Positions 48,627 to 63,934 of a stretch of DNA of 64,000 nucleotides are shown here, piece by piece. Source of the stretch: Anthopleura xanthogrammica (lineage: Eukaryota; Cnidaria; Anthozoa; Actiniaria; Actiniidae); NCBI GenBank assembly GCA_964019055.1, contig OZ025207.1:10317090-10381089 (forward strand), given 5' to 3'. The notes under the pieces are model-generated. The model was not told the DNA's origin. It saw only the letters and a program-made list of their open reading frames with translations, and did no database searches. Each line of letters opens with the position of its first letter. Position 1 is the stretch's first letter. The translations under genes were made by a program, and so were the position numbers.

Positions 48627-48796
48627 CTGGTGTAGTGATCCTCAGCAAACGCAGCCTCGGGGTTCAGTGGAAGCCCCGATCCTTGTCCATTGACCGTACC
48701 AAGCCTTCTCTTGACTTTATCCCAAACACTCATGGAGATCTCTGCTATTGACGTTCCCTTTGTCTGCGCATTTTTCCCGATATTTAAAAAAGCCCT
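48627..48796 (-). CDS. NSMAF: Alternative 5' exon of the NSMAF-like gene
   Basis: Good acceptor (TTTCTTTCACCGTAG) before 48796 and consensus donor AG|GTAAGT after 48627. It ends in the same phase as exon 47994-48064 and would join to RFSLLLL. The frame is open throughout; the ATG at 48731-48733 (MSVWDKVKRRLG) has a poor context (T at -3). The preceding 20 codons are also open (AFLNIGKNAQTKG...), so further coding sequence may lie in an upstream exon I could not find. From the internal Met the protein would have 938 aa. I do not recognise the segment. Confidence 0.6.
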
Positions 48797-48799
48797 ACG

Positions 48800-51640
48800 G
48801 TGAAAGAAAAGCAGGAGAATTTATGCGCAACTCTAGAGAAATACCGACAAATTCTTCAGGAATTTTTGGCACTCATGTCTGTGTCAAGCGTTCCATTGAG
48901 ACGTGAATCCTCCGATATATTTTTACAAATAAAATAAACATACTATTTCAGCAAAATAGTTCCTGTATCTCCCTGACGTTATGAGAAGCAAGGAACTAAT
49001 TCAGTATTATATTCCTCAGGGTTTTTCTGCGTTGTTGACGCCACATAGTTTCTTCATTGTGTTTGACGGCTCACAGTGATCGCCAGTTATTATTAATAAG
49101 TCCCACAACTCTGGCCAGAAGAAATCGCACAATCTTATTATGCTTTCACATTAATAACGCATGAAAGCTGTTGGGATTCGCAGAAAGAGAATTGCGGTCA
49201 AAACTTATGATAACAAAAGCCATTGAGAGAAAGATTTCTAATTATACAAACAACGTCTGTGCGAGAAAACCCCTTGCCGTGACTCGAAGATGAAGCTACA
49301 TTCCGCACACGTAACAAGAAAAAGACTAAACATGGAAGGTTAGATATTTCAGGAATAATGTTTACAAAGCGAAAAAAGAATCCGTGGATAATCTGATGAT
49401 ATTGTCTTAAGTCAGAGCTGAATTGATAACATTCAAAATCGCGCATATTAGCAAATTGTAAAAGACACGTGACGCCTTGGTTTCCATGGTAACGGATTCC
49501 GTGACAGGTGTAGAGTGATCGATGTGAGTGTTTATCCGATAACTGCTTGGTTCTCATTGGCTGAAATTCTACTCAAGATGATAAAGAACGTGTGAGACCT
49601 TCCAAAACCGATACTCTTATTTTCATGAATAAATTGAAAAATTACTCTCGAAGCTCTTCAACATAAACACGTTGTACTCAAAACGACTTATTATTACTGA
49701 TAGCCAGTTTAAACCCCTGAAATTCTGATGGAATTAAACACGACACCCACAAGAAACAAGTACCATCAAGAGGCTTTACGCTATCTAGACCAGAACTTCG
49801 CCTTCCTCGAATTACGTTACACATAGAGCATGCGCATTCGTAATAGCCGCAGGTGAGATGAATCTGTTATTATATGATATGATGAGGATTGAAAGCAAAG
49901 AATTATCAGGTACATACCACTTTATATGCCCTAACAAGAGATTAACGCAGGAATATCATGCGTATCACTATGCTTTGGTTAGACCACAGGGCTCGCGCAT
50001 GATGACAGGTACGTATCACCGCGGTCAGTACGAAAGTGACAATTTCTTATATGGCAATACCAGAAAAAATGAAATGGAAAGAGATTCTTCGATATTATAA
50101 TTTGGACTGCCTATCGCAAACGTTAACACAGTTTTTCGAGACATTCGGGTGACGGCCACGTCATGTGAGATCACTGAACATCAATATTACATGCTGAGTT
50201 TGGCAGGAACATGGACAGATATACAGATGAAACCGAACTAAAATGAAGCCTAGTAAATAAATAAAATAAATGAGAATTAACAGTGGAATCCACCGAGTGG
50301 CTCTTCCTCCACTGCATTCCAATTGGAATTTAGAAGTTGATTTTTGAGGAGGGAGGAAAAACCGTAGAACCCTAGTTATAAGCTTAGTAATACCGATATC
50401 CCCCCTCTCACGTGCACACAAATAGAGGGATTCAGAAGGCAGCCATGTTATAGGGTAAAAACAATGATATATCTTTTGTACGACAAGGGATGTCATTTTT
50501 CTGAAAGGGAAAAATTATTTAGCCTCACAATATGTCTGCCGTAAAGTCCCTCCATTCAAGCATGCATTTTCATGACTGGAAAACGATCGTTGTCTCATTT
50601 TTATAAGCTAAATTAAATACATGCTTGATGGGGTTATTTATTTTACTACATCTATCAGAATTCATCAGTCATCAATTCTTTAAAATTTTCTTTTTTATTC
50701 AAATTTTCACTTCCTTGTGAGGATAGTGAAACGATTAGTGGCAATTTTTAACTGACGAAAGGTGCGCGCAAGGGATTGTGTAGTATATGATGCTATCATG
50801 CAAACGTTGTATTGCTTGAGAGAGGAAGCAAATTGAGTCACGTTATATCGTTCGTCATAGGGCGTGACAGGGGCGTGACATTATTTTCTGACTCAGCTAG
50901 ATCTTTTTTGTATCGATATCATATAGCAGTAATAGAAGCTGATCACTTAATTGCCAGGTATAACTTGCGTCATTACTACTCAGTACGAGGAAGACGAAAA
51001 ATTTTACCATCTTTAAGTCAACATTTTTTGAAAAGCCTCTTCGAATTCTCTTGACTTGATATGAAAGACACCACAAGGTAGCATAAAATAGCGTATAGAT
51101 AAACAAAGCATTCACGAAATACAATAACAGTTATCCTGACCAAATACACCATACATACGTCTCTGTTTCTTAAGAAAGAGTATTTGAACAGTTGCTGAAT
51201 TAATATTCGCCTTCATTGATGATCTCCCCCACGGATTGACGCCCTGCCGCAATGTTGAATTAAAGCCATCACGCGCGTGCGCCATGTTGGTTCATGACGT
51301 CATTACCGCCATTTTGCTAAATAAATTATTTCGTTCCTTCTATCACTGATGGAAAACCAAAATTATCCATTATCTTAATTAAACTTCGACTTCTCAGCCA
51401 GGTTGACTATACGCTCATTTTTTTTTTTTACATTTATGTTCAAATGATTCGCCGTCAAAGACGTAAATCGTTATAAAAGTTTAACATCAGGAAATATAAA
51501 TGACACTAGACTGAATGAGTAATGATAATGACACTGACGTACGTCTCAGTAACATATCAGCCTTTTATCCTTTGGTACATGTTGTTAGAAAAACATTTAA
51601 GGCTCTACTCTATCTATGCACAGACTTCCAAGTAAGCAAA
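48800..51640. other. Intergenic, no gene recognised
   Basis: AT-rich, with a SINE tail/body fragment at 50317-50365 (minus). Frames of 70-120 codons here show no domain, motif or splice support. Confidence 0.4.
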
Positions 51641-51647
51641 ACCTATA

Positions 51648-51908
51648 CACTCATCAAGCATTCCGCGCTACTGCTCTAAGCGCATGCTCAGGGGATTAAA
51701 AAGTGAGATAACATTTTGTAAAACATGTTATATTTTAGTTGTATTTTTCTTGTCAAACACAATTTTCATTAGATATTCAAGATCACGTACCGTTAAGCGA
51801 ATTTTGAGTCAAATATACCAAAAAATTGCATATTTTACAAAATATTATCCCACTTTTTAATCCCCTGAGCATGCGCCTAGAGCAGTAGCGCGGAATGCTT
51901 GATGCGTG
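51648..51908. mobile_element. CATCAAGCATTCCGCG-type MITE
   Basis: CACTCATCAAGCATTCCGCG at left and its inverse at right, TA at 51646-51647 and 51909-51910. Arms carry GCATGCTCAGGGGATTAAAA. A diverged copy lies at about 54170-54427. Confidence 0.88.
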
Positions 51909-52139
51909 TATAACGAATCGAATATAGCGCCGATGACTTCAAACGAGGATTGGCCGTCTTATTATCTAATTCTTACATTGTCGATGGTCGGAAAACCTTT
52001 TTCAGCAATCCACATGAAAAAACTTGAAAAAGTATGTTAGTCTAGACGAACTCGGAAGATTTAAAACAACAAGGTTTCACTCACAACATCCGGGACATCC
52101 TAGGATTTATCCTCGTTTAACGTCATCAAAGGGTCTATT

Positions 52140-52200
52140 CCAGATCGATCTGTGAGTTGTCCGTGCCCTGACTTTGATCAGCCTATACTGTTGTTTCAGT
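52140..52200 (+). mobile_element. SINE family 1 3'-tail fragment
   Basis: GATCTGTGAGTTGTCCGTGC then CCCTGACTTTGATCAGCC and TGTTTCAG; only the tail remains. Confidence 0.55.
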
Positions 52201-53058
52201 CTCTCGTTAAAATTTGAAGGGTTCAAGGGTTAGCACATATGATAAAGCAAGCATATCAAGAACGACACTTGGTGATAATTTCGATGACGATTGATTACTT
52301 GGTTTTTTCTCCCAGCTTCTACCAAAGGCGGACATTACAGTTTTAGTGGTTTGACATCTTTTAAAAGGAGTCACCTGAATGGCATGGGTTTGGGGGCACT
52401 CCCATCTTAAAGTATCGGGGATACCCGGGTTGTATCTTTCAGGGGTTAAAAGTGGGGCGCGATTTCGTATCTTTTAGGTTATTGATTCTCAACGAAGATA
52501 GAAAAGTTAATTTCAAATAATTTAGTCATTTTACTGAGTTTGGCATCTGTGCAAATTGATATAGAGTCATTGAGGCTATTCGTTAGTTAACCGTTCGCCG
52601 ACTTAGATATGACTGAATAGCCACGTTGGCTCTATGTTCGTTCCGAAAGCCAAATTTTGGAAGATAGGGTGCTTTCTTGTGGCTTACCATGGAATATCCT
52701 ATTTCCACTTTTATTTTATCTTATTTTATTTTATTGGTTGGGAGCACACAGTATGTATGTGCACTTTCTATTTCGTCATTCGTATCCAAAAAAACGATTA
52801 TTGTAATAAAAGAAATAAAGAAACCTGATTGTTGTGCTGCATGCAGTTATAAAGCACTTGAGGATTGTCATAACACTCGAGAAGTGTTAAGAAGCACTCC
52901 AGCTAGCCACACGTCGTGCTTCTCCTAACGCTTTTCTCGTGTTCTGCCTATCCCCACGTGCTTTATACCTGCACATAGCACACGCGCAAGTAAACACAGT
53001 GTCACCTATGTATACAAGTTATATGCATATGCGGGATATTTGATCTGGGATACATATT

Positions 53059-53194
53059 CTGGTGGCTGGGATATCGGCTGATAATGGCCGAGGATGAGAA
53101 ATGGCCCGAAAAAAGAACATGTGATATTTTGAGGACCATTTCTCATCCAAGGACATTATCAGCCGATATTCCAGTGAGCCAGAAGGGGTTTATT
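53059..53194. mobile_element. Palindromic TIR element
   Basis: CTGGTGGCTGGGATATCGGC and inverse GCCGATATTCCAGTGAGCCAG-like right end; both arms contain CTGATAATG and GAGAAATGG. Confidence 0.75.
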
Positions 53195-53651
53195 TATTTT
53201 ATAACCCAACGACTTCACTGGAATATGGATTCAGTGAACTGCATAGACTCATCATCTCCAGAGTTTTCAAAAAACAATTCTCTCTCGTCTTTACGCCGGA
53301 TATAAAAACACTTATTTTGGTAAATGAAAAAAGCTGTTTGACATTGAATATTCTATTTTTTGACATTAGTTGTCGAAATGTTTGTTGGTTTTTAGTAGTT
53401 TATAAAAATAATTTCGAAAACAAACCAAAAACTTCATTCACGAAACATGGATGCTTACCATTGAAGACATTTACAGCACATTTGTTGATTTTTTCGTGTT
53501 TGCTGGCGTGATTTTCTAAACCAGTCTTTGTATTTTACTCTCACTTGTTTGAAAAAAACAAAACAATTTTCTTTGTTTTCCGCGGCTTTTCTTTTCTTTG
53601 TCTAGGTTTTTCGCTTCAAGTGGACGAATATTACTTCGTCCTGCACGTGAC

Positions 53652-53980
53652 CAAGAGAGCATAAATAAGAGAGGGAAACTTCTTAATAATACCGCGCCGG
53701 CGGCGAGCCATGTCTTTTTGAGTGTTCAACAGCCTCAGTCGTGTTTTATCAGAGAACAGAACATAGCCAATCCTGATCTTTTTGCTTTATCTAATATATT
53801 TTGTCGAAAAAAGTGAGAAAAATCGACGAAAAGGATGTTGTTTTTGAGCGCGTGGGCACGCGTCCACGCCATCAAAAAATAAAAAACCAAACGACTTTGG
53901 ATGCTAAAAATAGCCCAACAGGGAATTCACATGGCGCACGTGGTATTAAGAAGTTTCCCTCTCTTATTTATGCTCTCTTG
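53652..53980. mobile_element. MITE family A (7-bp TSD), 329-bp copy
   Basis: CAAGAGAGCATAAATAAGAG at left, exact inverse at right (TIR about 37 bp), perfect 7-bp duplication ACGTGAC at 53645-53651 and 53981-53987. Near-identical arms suggest a recent insertion. Confidence 0.95.
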
Positions 53981-54169
53981 ACGTGACCCATTTAAGCCAA
54001 TGACAGCGCGCGAAAATTCATCGTTGGGTTAGAAGCCATGGTATACCACCTGTAAACATTGTACAGTCGAAGCTCTCGTTTAGGCGACCACCTCAGGAAA
54101 TCGAAAAAGCGGTCGTTACTACAGCTTCTGTATATCTAGCCCTTGTATATACTTGTTCAATAGGCGCAT

Positions 54170-54427
54170 CAAGAGTTCCGCGCTGCTGCTCAATGCGCAT
54201 GCTCGGGGGATTAAAAAGTGGGATGATATTTTGTATAATATGCAATTTTTCGGCATATTTGATTCAGAATTCGCTTAACGGTACGCGATCTTGAATATTT
54301 AGTGAAAATTGTACTTGACAAGAAAGATACAACTAAAATATAGCATATTTACAAATTTTATCCCACTTTTTAATCCCCTGAGTATGCGCATTGAGCAGCC
54401 GGGCGGAACTCTTGATGCTTGTATAGT
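54170..54427. mobile_element. CATCAAG-type MITE, diverged copy
   Basis: GCATCAAGAGTTCCGCGCTG at left and GGAACTCTTGATGC at right, with GGGGATTAAAAAGTGGGAT in the arms. The interior is inverted relative to 51648. It abuts the next element. Confidence 0.8.
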
Positions 54428-54429
54428 GA

Positions 54430-54646
54430 GTCCCCTTCACAGTTCGCTGCGCCCTCTTGAGAGGTAGCCGTGCCTTTGCATCGAAGCGAGACGAACGGTG
54501 AGCTTACAATGATATAGAGATCTTTTGTTAACACCTTCGACAATTTTTCACATGTCTCTATCATAGCAAACTCACCGTTCGTCTCGCTTCGATGCAAAGG
54601 CACGGCTACCATTCAACATGGCGCAGCAGGGAACTGTGAAGAGGAC
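54430..54646. mobile_element. GTCCCCTTCACAG-type MITE, copy 2
   Basis: GTCCCCTTCACAGTTCGCTG and inverse GGGAACTGTGAAGAGGAC; arms with GTGCCTTTGCATCGAAGCGA on both sides. Confidence 0.82.
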
Positions 54647-54859
54647 CATACTCCCACACAGTTGGAATCATTCTGTTATAATGATTGATGATACAACTGT
54701 ATGCGCAACACATGGGCAGTAGTTGGGTATACAGGTATTTCAAGAGACGAAGAAGGCCAGTTTTGTTGCATGTTGCATTTGCGTACTATTTGATATCCCT
54801 AAGTCATACAACTACATGTCTGTCCAGTATCTCTACAATGCATCAATAAACCAATCCAT

Positions 54860-55310
54860 CTTGGGCGTAATTAATGTTTTCCCATTTCAGAGCACGTGTC
54901 CTTCTCTTCAGAATAATATTCTTTGTTTGAGTTCTGTCTATATTCATGTGTCTTCTCATGCGCAACCATCAAACAAAGAAATGATACTCTAGGGAATGAC
55001 CCGGAAAAGGGGGGGGGGTACTTCGGGTCGTTTCATACGGGGATGCTCGACCCCTTACCCTTTTCTATACCAAATTTCAGCAAAAAGTTACCCCTTTTTT
55101 ATACCTTTGTGCCTGAAAAGGTACTCCTTTCATATACTTTTGAAGAAAATCTACCCCTTTTTATACCAAAATTCACAAATTCCCACCCCTTTTCTATACG
55201 TGCGGCTTGAAAAAAGTACCCCTTTCGGGCGGAGCATCCCCATATAGTCCATTATAGGGAGTACCCCCCCCCCCGGGAATGACACGTGGTATGAAATGGA
55301 AAACATTACG
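54860..55310. mobile_element. CTTGGGCGTAATG-type MITE interrupted by a nested element
   Basis: Left half CTTGGGCGTAATTAATG to AGGGAATGAC; right half GGGAATGACACGTGGTATG to ATTACGAC. Between them lies the element at 54998-55275, flanked by repeated GGGAATGAC. Confidence 0.82.
54998..55275. mobile_element. Nested G/C-run TIR element with 8-9 bp TSD
   Basis: Begins CCGGAAAAGGGGGGGGGG then TACT, ends AGTACCCCCCCCCCCC. The target GGGAATGAC (or GGAATGAC) is present on both sides. Duplication of 8-9 bp suits hAT or Mutator-like transposases. The interior is rich in TACCCCTTTT motifs on both strands. Confidence 0.75.
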
Positions 55311-55319
55311 ACATAGCTA

Positions 55320-58225
55320 AACTGGTCCATAACTCTAGACATTGCTTTAGTCAGACTGCTGAAATTGTCAAGCACTTTTAGCAATCTAATTTATATATCA
55401 ATATGAAGTGCACAGCAAAGAGGGTCGCCTTTATTATTCTAAGTTACAAGTAGTCCTCAGCACTTTGGAGAAGTGGGAATTGAGGATAGTATAATGATAA
55501 TAATAAGAAAAAGAAGAAAAAGAAGAAGAAGAAGAAGAAGAAGAAGAAGATGATGATTGGGAGTGTGCTATAAGGTTCTATAAGTGAAGAAATGATTAAA
55601 AATCCTGTTAGACAGCAGGGAGTACATTTTTAAAAAAATATCAGTTTTGGCAACGGATTATTAACCTGTTTTCTAGAAAATGCTCGTTTTTTATGTATCA
55701 TTGACTTGGTGTCTTGCCAACCAACAACTTGCCAAAACAGTCTTGTATCATCTTGTGCTATTTGTTAATCATGGACTAGTTTATCGTAATCAAAGACATC
55801 AAAATATAAGCTGAAAACCCTCTCCCTTTCAATAATATATTATTTTATTTACTTTAACTGTGCTTGCTTAAACTCTAAACCCTATGAACGAAATGGCACA
55901 GCAGAACGTTTTTTCTTGTTATATTTTCGTTCTTCTAGACACGTCCCTTTTTAACTGTCATTTTGCCAAAATTTAACGGTAATTTACAGTTTTTTAGCTG
56001 TCGAAATTCACTCTTATCAGACCGAGTATATGGAATGCCTAGAAGTCGTTTGTGAAAAGCCAAATGAAAGAATATAAAATTAAGAAAGAAGAACTAGATT
56101 GAAGAATGTAAGATTTGACTCTTTAACGATATGATTTTTCAGAATAGTTTGCAAGCTTACACTTGACAAAGTAGGTACAAGACTGAAAAATAGAGAAAAG
56201 AAAAGAATGCCAAGACTTATTAAGTGGCGCCTTCGCTTGAGATAACGTTATTGCTGAAGAGGAAGGATGAGAAGAAGAAGAAGAAGAAGGAGATTGAGAA
56301 AAGAGAAGACGGGAAATAGAGAGTATCTTATAATGACTTTCAAAAACGATTCAATATTTTATTTGTCAAATATTCAAAGTGTCATCTGTTCGGCGGGAAG
56401 TCAGTTGAGCGCTCGCTAAAAGACTTACTGTGTACATAATAATAGCCACAAATATCAAATGCTAATAGAGAAGAATAAAGCAAAATTTAAAAAAATAGGA
56501 TTTGGTTAACCACGGTTGAAAGTGTTTATTTTTGAGCAGAAGAACTATATGAATGGGATTTCCATTGGATATCAGAAAGAGAGCAACATTTTATGCTCTT
56601 GGTATCCAGTTACTTTTTATTTTGCTTTCGCTTGCTCAAAAATAAGATATATGAATTTTTTCCTTATTATCCCAAATTTTCGAGTCATACGGCGAAACTC
56701 GTTTAATATAACTTGGTATGAGGTATGGTTGTTTTTCTTATCTGTTGTTGTTTTTATACATCAAAGCTAATTGTTGAAGACGATGCATGCAATACCATGA
56801 AAACAGATATGGCTAATATACGATACATTTTCCTTTCTTCTTGGTAATAAATCGAGACACTTACTCCGATTCTTATAAAGATACGAGACATTTAAGTATA
56901 AATTGGGTTAGGAAAAACACTAACAATCATCTGTCCATGACACTCTTTCATCCGAATCCTCTTCAGTTTTCCCGCATAAGAATATAGTCTATCGGTAATA
57001 TTAAACTTAATATCAAAAACACAGACGAGGAGTTCCCACCGCCATTTTCGTTAACAAACAAAAACACTGGTTCAGAACAATAATTGGTTACACTATGGCT
57101 GTTAATGAAAGAAAGATAATATGGAGATGTAAAGAGTGAGTGCTTTATTACCGGTTTTTTTTAACCGTAACGGCGATGAAGAGGTAAATTATCAAGAATT
57201 GTTCGCACAATTCGATTTGTCACACAAAGAATTGAGTAAAAAATATCAAGCGCGCTATTATGAAGAAAAAATATATTTCATTCAGAATCTACTTACAGAC
57301 ATGGCCAACAGTCCCCCAAAGGCATTTTCTTAATTCTTTCTTTCAAGTATTTTTTCCTACCAAAACCAGTTCGGTGTAGTTGAGTCGTGGAAAGGCCGCA
57401 CGTCGAAGCCTTGCTTTGCCCTCATACTTTCTGAAAAGGTGAAACTCTAACAGCTGAGACTTTCTTGAAGAAGAGATCAATCGGATTGTCAAGTGATGAA
57501 CGATATGTTAATCCACAGCGTTTGATAAGTTTGAATGGGGTAAGATTGAGGATTCCGTTTACCTGGTTTATGGTAATAACTATATCAAAAAGAGCTATAA
57601 AGCTTATTGTTTGTAGCAAGGCCAATATTTTCAATGCTTTCCTGTAAGGCTTATTGATTTTGGCTCCTATTTTTAGCTAGCTAGTATTTCCTTGGATACC
57701 ATTTTCTGTAACCTGATTGATGTCTTGCTCTCTCGCTTGCCTCACTGAAATGTCGTCGTTAATAAAGTCTCGTCGAGTCTTCTTCCGTTACCAAACAATA
57801 ATGTCACTTCATCGCCAAACAAAACAAATAAAAAATACTGCATAAGAGCTAAAGAAATCAAACCAACCAATCACAAACTCTTAAGATATGTATTCACAAA
57901 TTCATAATATTTGAATGGAGCAGACACGGAGTGAACATTAATATTCCTATTTATAGAGTATTATTCTGGTATTATCAAGTTTAATACGAATTCATATTTA
58001 TTTATTCTGTTTTTGTTGCCTAAAGTACAGTTTAACCAATGAGATTGAAGAGGGCTTAAGTTGCCATGGCGATGTGAAAGCTTGGTGAGCTACTTTTTCC
58101 TGGTCACCACGTGTCTGGAGTTCAACGAATCACTGAGCTAGCGGTTGCTTTTAAGTATTTTATCTCTCCCTGCCTTATTTAATTCACGTTATTTAATTTC
58201 TATCGAGGAAATTACTTAAAGGAAG
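55320..58225. other. Intergenic, no gene recognised
   Basis: Contains a (GAA)n tract at 55505-55550 and a smaller one at 56265-56290. A 65-codon frame at 57136-57333 starts with GTG and is not accepted. Otherwise nothing identifiable. Confidence 0.4.
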
Positions 58226-58227
58226 CT

Positions 58228-58278
58228 TGAAGGAAGGAAGGAAGGAAGGAAGGAAGGAAGGAAGGAAGGAAGGAAGAA
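58228..58278. repeat. (GGAA)n microsatellite
   Basis: About a dozen GAAG units; a shorter array of the same kind lies at 24025-24050. Confidence 0.9.
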
Positions 58279-58304
58279 AGAAACGTAGAGAAAACAAAAT
58301 AGAC

Positions 58305-58480
58305 CTTATTCGTCGTGGTACGCGCAATCTCCATTACAGACCCCGTGTCATTCCCTAAAGTACCATTTCGTTGTTTAACGGTTGCACATGAGAAGAGACA
58401 CGAATATATGGATATAACTCAAACAAAGAATCTTATTCTCAAAAAACACGTGGTCTAAAATGTGACAACAGTGTACCACA
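58305..58480. mobile_element. CTTGGGCGTAATG-type MITE, inverted diverged copy
   Basis: CAGACCCCGTGTCATTCCCT, GGTTGCACATGAGAAGAGAC and AACACGTGGTCTAAAATG match the 29325 family in reverse order; the termini are decayed. Confidence 0.65.
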
Positions 58481-58939
58481 ACTAATGAAAGGAAAAAAGT
58501 ATGTGTCACTTAATTTGTTTTATCAAACTAATTTGCGTATAGCGCTTCGAGAACATTTGTTTCCAGGGGCGTAGCGAGGACCTAGGTTCTGGGGGGGGCA
58601 CCACGATATTTACGACGAAATAGGGAATAAAACTTTCTCTACAAAAAGTGGGGGGCGCCAAGTACAAAAAAAAAAAAAAAAAAAAGAGGCCAAAATAATA
58701 AAAAAGGGAAAAAAACAAACAATTACCTATTTACCAAACATTTGGGGAGGGCACGTGCCCCCCGTTCCCCCCTCCCTACGCTAGTGTTGGTTTCTAAACG
58801 TAATTCACTTGCATTTATTTAGCAATTTGATTTTTATTATCCTATATGCCTATTATTGTAGTTAACTAACGAGTCCCTCATAAACTATAGTTTGTACTCG
58901 ATTTACTGCTGTAAGTTAACATTGTTTAATTATTCTATC

Positions 58940-58960
58940 TTATTTATTTATTTATTTATT
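58940..58960 (-). terminator. Poly(A) signals for the 59161 gene
   Basis: TTTATTTATTTATT on plus gives several overlapping AATAAA hexamers on minus, about 200 nt downstream of the stop at 59161. Confidence 0.5.
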
Positions 58961-59160
58961 TTTTTTGATGAACGAAATTAACGTTTTCTATTATCATTCC
59001 CACGAGAATCGGTAAAGCAAATGGCACGGCGGCATGTTGATTGGTATAACAAAAGAGACTGATTACAAATATTTTGTGAAGTAATTCAACCAAGATGGCG
59101 GCTATGACGTCACACAGCAATATCTATTACATACACTCTCATCGTCCAAATTCCTCAGCG

Positions 59161-62249
<3,089 letters not shown>

Positions 62250-62799
62250 CTGAGTGGGAAAAGATACGAAGGAAAGAGGTTGATATAACTATATAATGAG
62301 GATTACTTCTGTCAAAAACCGACTGAAATTTGGTTAAACCTAGAAAATGAGATGCATAGATTCTCTGAAGTAATCAGGACTGTTTTTTTAAGCCGTGTGA
62401 CCTCGGTTCAGCGGGCGTGTTGTCTAAAGTTATCTTGTGAAAAGGGTAGAGTTCAAGTACATTCATTGTATGGGTAACAATATACAGTGAATTCAAACAA
62501 TAAAGACTCTTAAGGGGTTGGCTATATTTTTCCGGAAGACGGATCTTTTCGGCTGACTAACTTAAAATGAAAAGCACAGCATTACGTGCAGATTATTGTT
62601 ATTGTTATTCGTGATCCCTGGATTTTTGTATTTTTATCTAGATTCTTGGTGCGAGATATTTTGAAAGAGCTTTGAAGGAACTTATGTTGTGGTTAAAATG
62701 CCGGAACACTCAACTGGTCTCTTTCTCAAACAAAGAAATAGATCACTGATGAATCGAGTACCGTTGTCGCTGGCTGACAAACCCCACCCCTCCCGCCTC

Positions 62800-62821
62800 C
62801 CTACCCCCCCCCCCCCCCCAG
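62800..62821. repeat. Poly-C run
   Basis: Seventeen or so consecutive C within an unannotated stretch (62250-63470) that otherwise shows no gene. Confidence 0.6.
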
Positions 62822-63065
62822 GGTCTATTATCTCACTCCAAATTTTGTACGTGAGGGGACATGACATTGGAGGTATACTTTCCGCCATTCCATGCTAGAT
62901 TTTTATGGATAGTTAAATAGTTACTAATAGTAAAAGTTATACTTATTGACATTTTTTATTGATACAAATAAAAGAAATGTCAGAAAGTTTAATGAACTTT
63001 TATTATTAATAACTACCCATAAAAATACATGGTATGCAAAAACTAAATTCATGACGACCTATTGA

Positions 63066-63210
63066 CCGTTTTCACGTGACGTCAGAGTGGCCATATTCGT
63101 ACCCAAACTTCTATCCTCCGGGAATTGAACTCTATTTTTATGCAAAAACTGTTCTATTGTTTGGCACACAAATATGGCCGCCTTGTCGCGTGAGTGAAAA
63201 CGCTCTATAT
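63066..63210. mobile_element. GACCGTTTTCACGTGACGTC-type palindrome
   Basis: GACCGTTTTCACGTGACGTC at left and an inverse-like GCGTGAGTGAAAACGCTC at right; AGTGGCCATATTCGT and AATATGGCCGCC inside. Its terminus resembles the TAGACC MITEs; the interior differs. Confidence 0.6.
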
Positions 63211-63475
63211 ATATAGCTTTTAAGAAAGCAACAAATTAGAACAAAATGAATAGTTTTGCAAAAATTTAACCGAAAGAATGCAACGCAAAGGCATCATGAC
63301 ATCATTTTTCTTTATTCTGATATGGGTGAAACCAACAGCATAGCCCATGCACTTTCGATATTCCAGTTGAGTTATTATGCACACAAAGCAATTCAAGGAG
63401 AGGCTCCGAGGAAATAAGAATATATTTTTACTCCATCGTTTCCCCGGATCCTCGTCTTGAATTGCTTTGTATATA

Positions 63476-63934
63476 CAGCTATTTAAAAAAAAGTGGTGGA
63501 GGTTTTGTTGCTTGTTGCATGTTGCATACCAAGCCCGAAATGAAGTGTGGATGATGTGAATTCAAACAACGAAAGGGTCACAGCAATATGGGATTTTCCC
63601 AAGCTTTGTCTATAAGCCAGTTCAAAGATTAAGAATCGTTTTCAGTGCGCATGCGATTTTATCCCGAATTTCTTACCTTCTTTTGTTTAAACCTTCTTTT
63701 GTTTTCAATTAAACAAAAGAAGGTAAGAAATTCGGGATAAAATCGCATGCGTACTGGAAACGATTCTTAAACTTTGAACTGGCTTATACAGGGTTTCCTA
63801 GCATAATTTCTTCTGTGCTGACATAAATTACATATGAATATAACACATTTCAAGCTTAGTAAGCACGTGCAGCATGCTGCATGCAACAAGCAACACGCAA
63901 CAAAACCTTCATCAACCCTTTTTAAAAATAGCTG
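63476..63934. mobile_element. CAGCTATTT-type MITE carrying a nested hairpin
   Basis: CAGCTATTTAAAAAAAAGTG at left, AAAAATAGCTG at right, TA on both sides; arms with GTTGCTTGTTGCATGTTGCA and the inverse. The interior matches 25741, with an extra 174-bp element at 63613-63786. Confidence 0.9.
63613..63786. mobile_element. Nested hairpin element, TAAGCCAGTTCAAAG arms
   Basis: TAAGCCAGTTCAAAGATTAA at left and its inverse at right, flanked by TA at 63611-63612 and 63787-63788. The arms extend about 75 bp each, leaving a loop of about 18 bp. The related element at 25741 has the uninterrupted site (near 25855). Confidence 0.88.

Noticed and set aside
49198..49557. 119-codon minus-strand frame upstream of the NSMAF-like gene
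   Set aside because: No domain, poor composition, and no acceptable donor in phase with the 48627-48796 exon; not accepted as an upstream exon.
57136..57333. 65-codon frame with protein-like composition
   Set aside because: Begins with GTG rather than ATG, has no acceptor before it and no domain; kept only as a weak possibility of an exon fragment.
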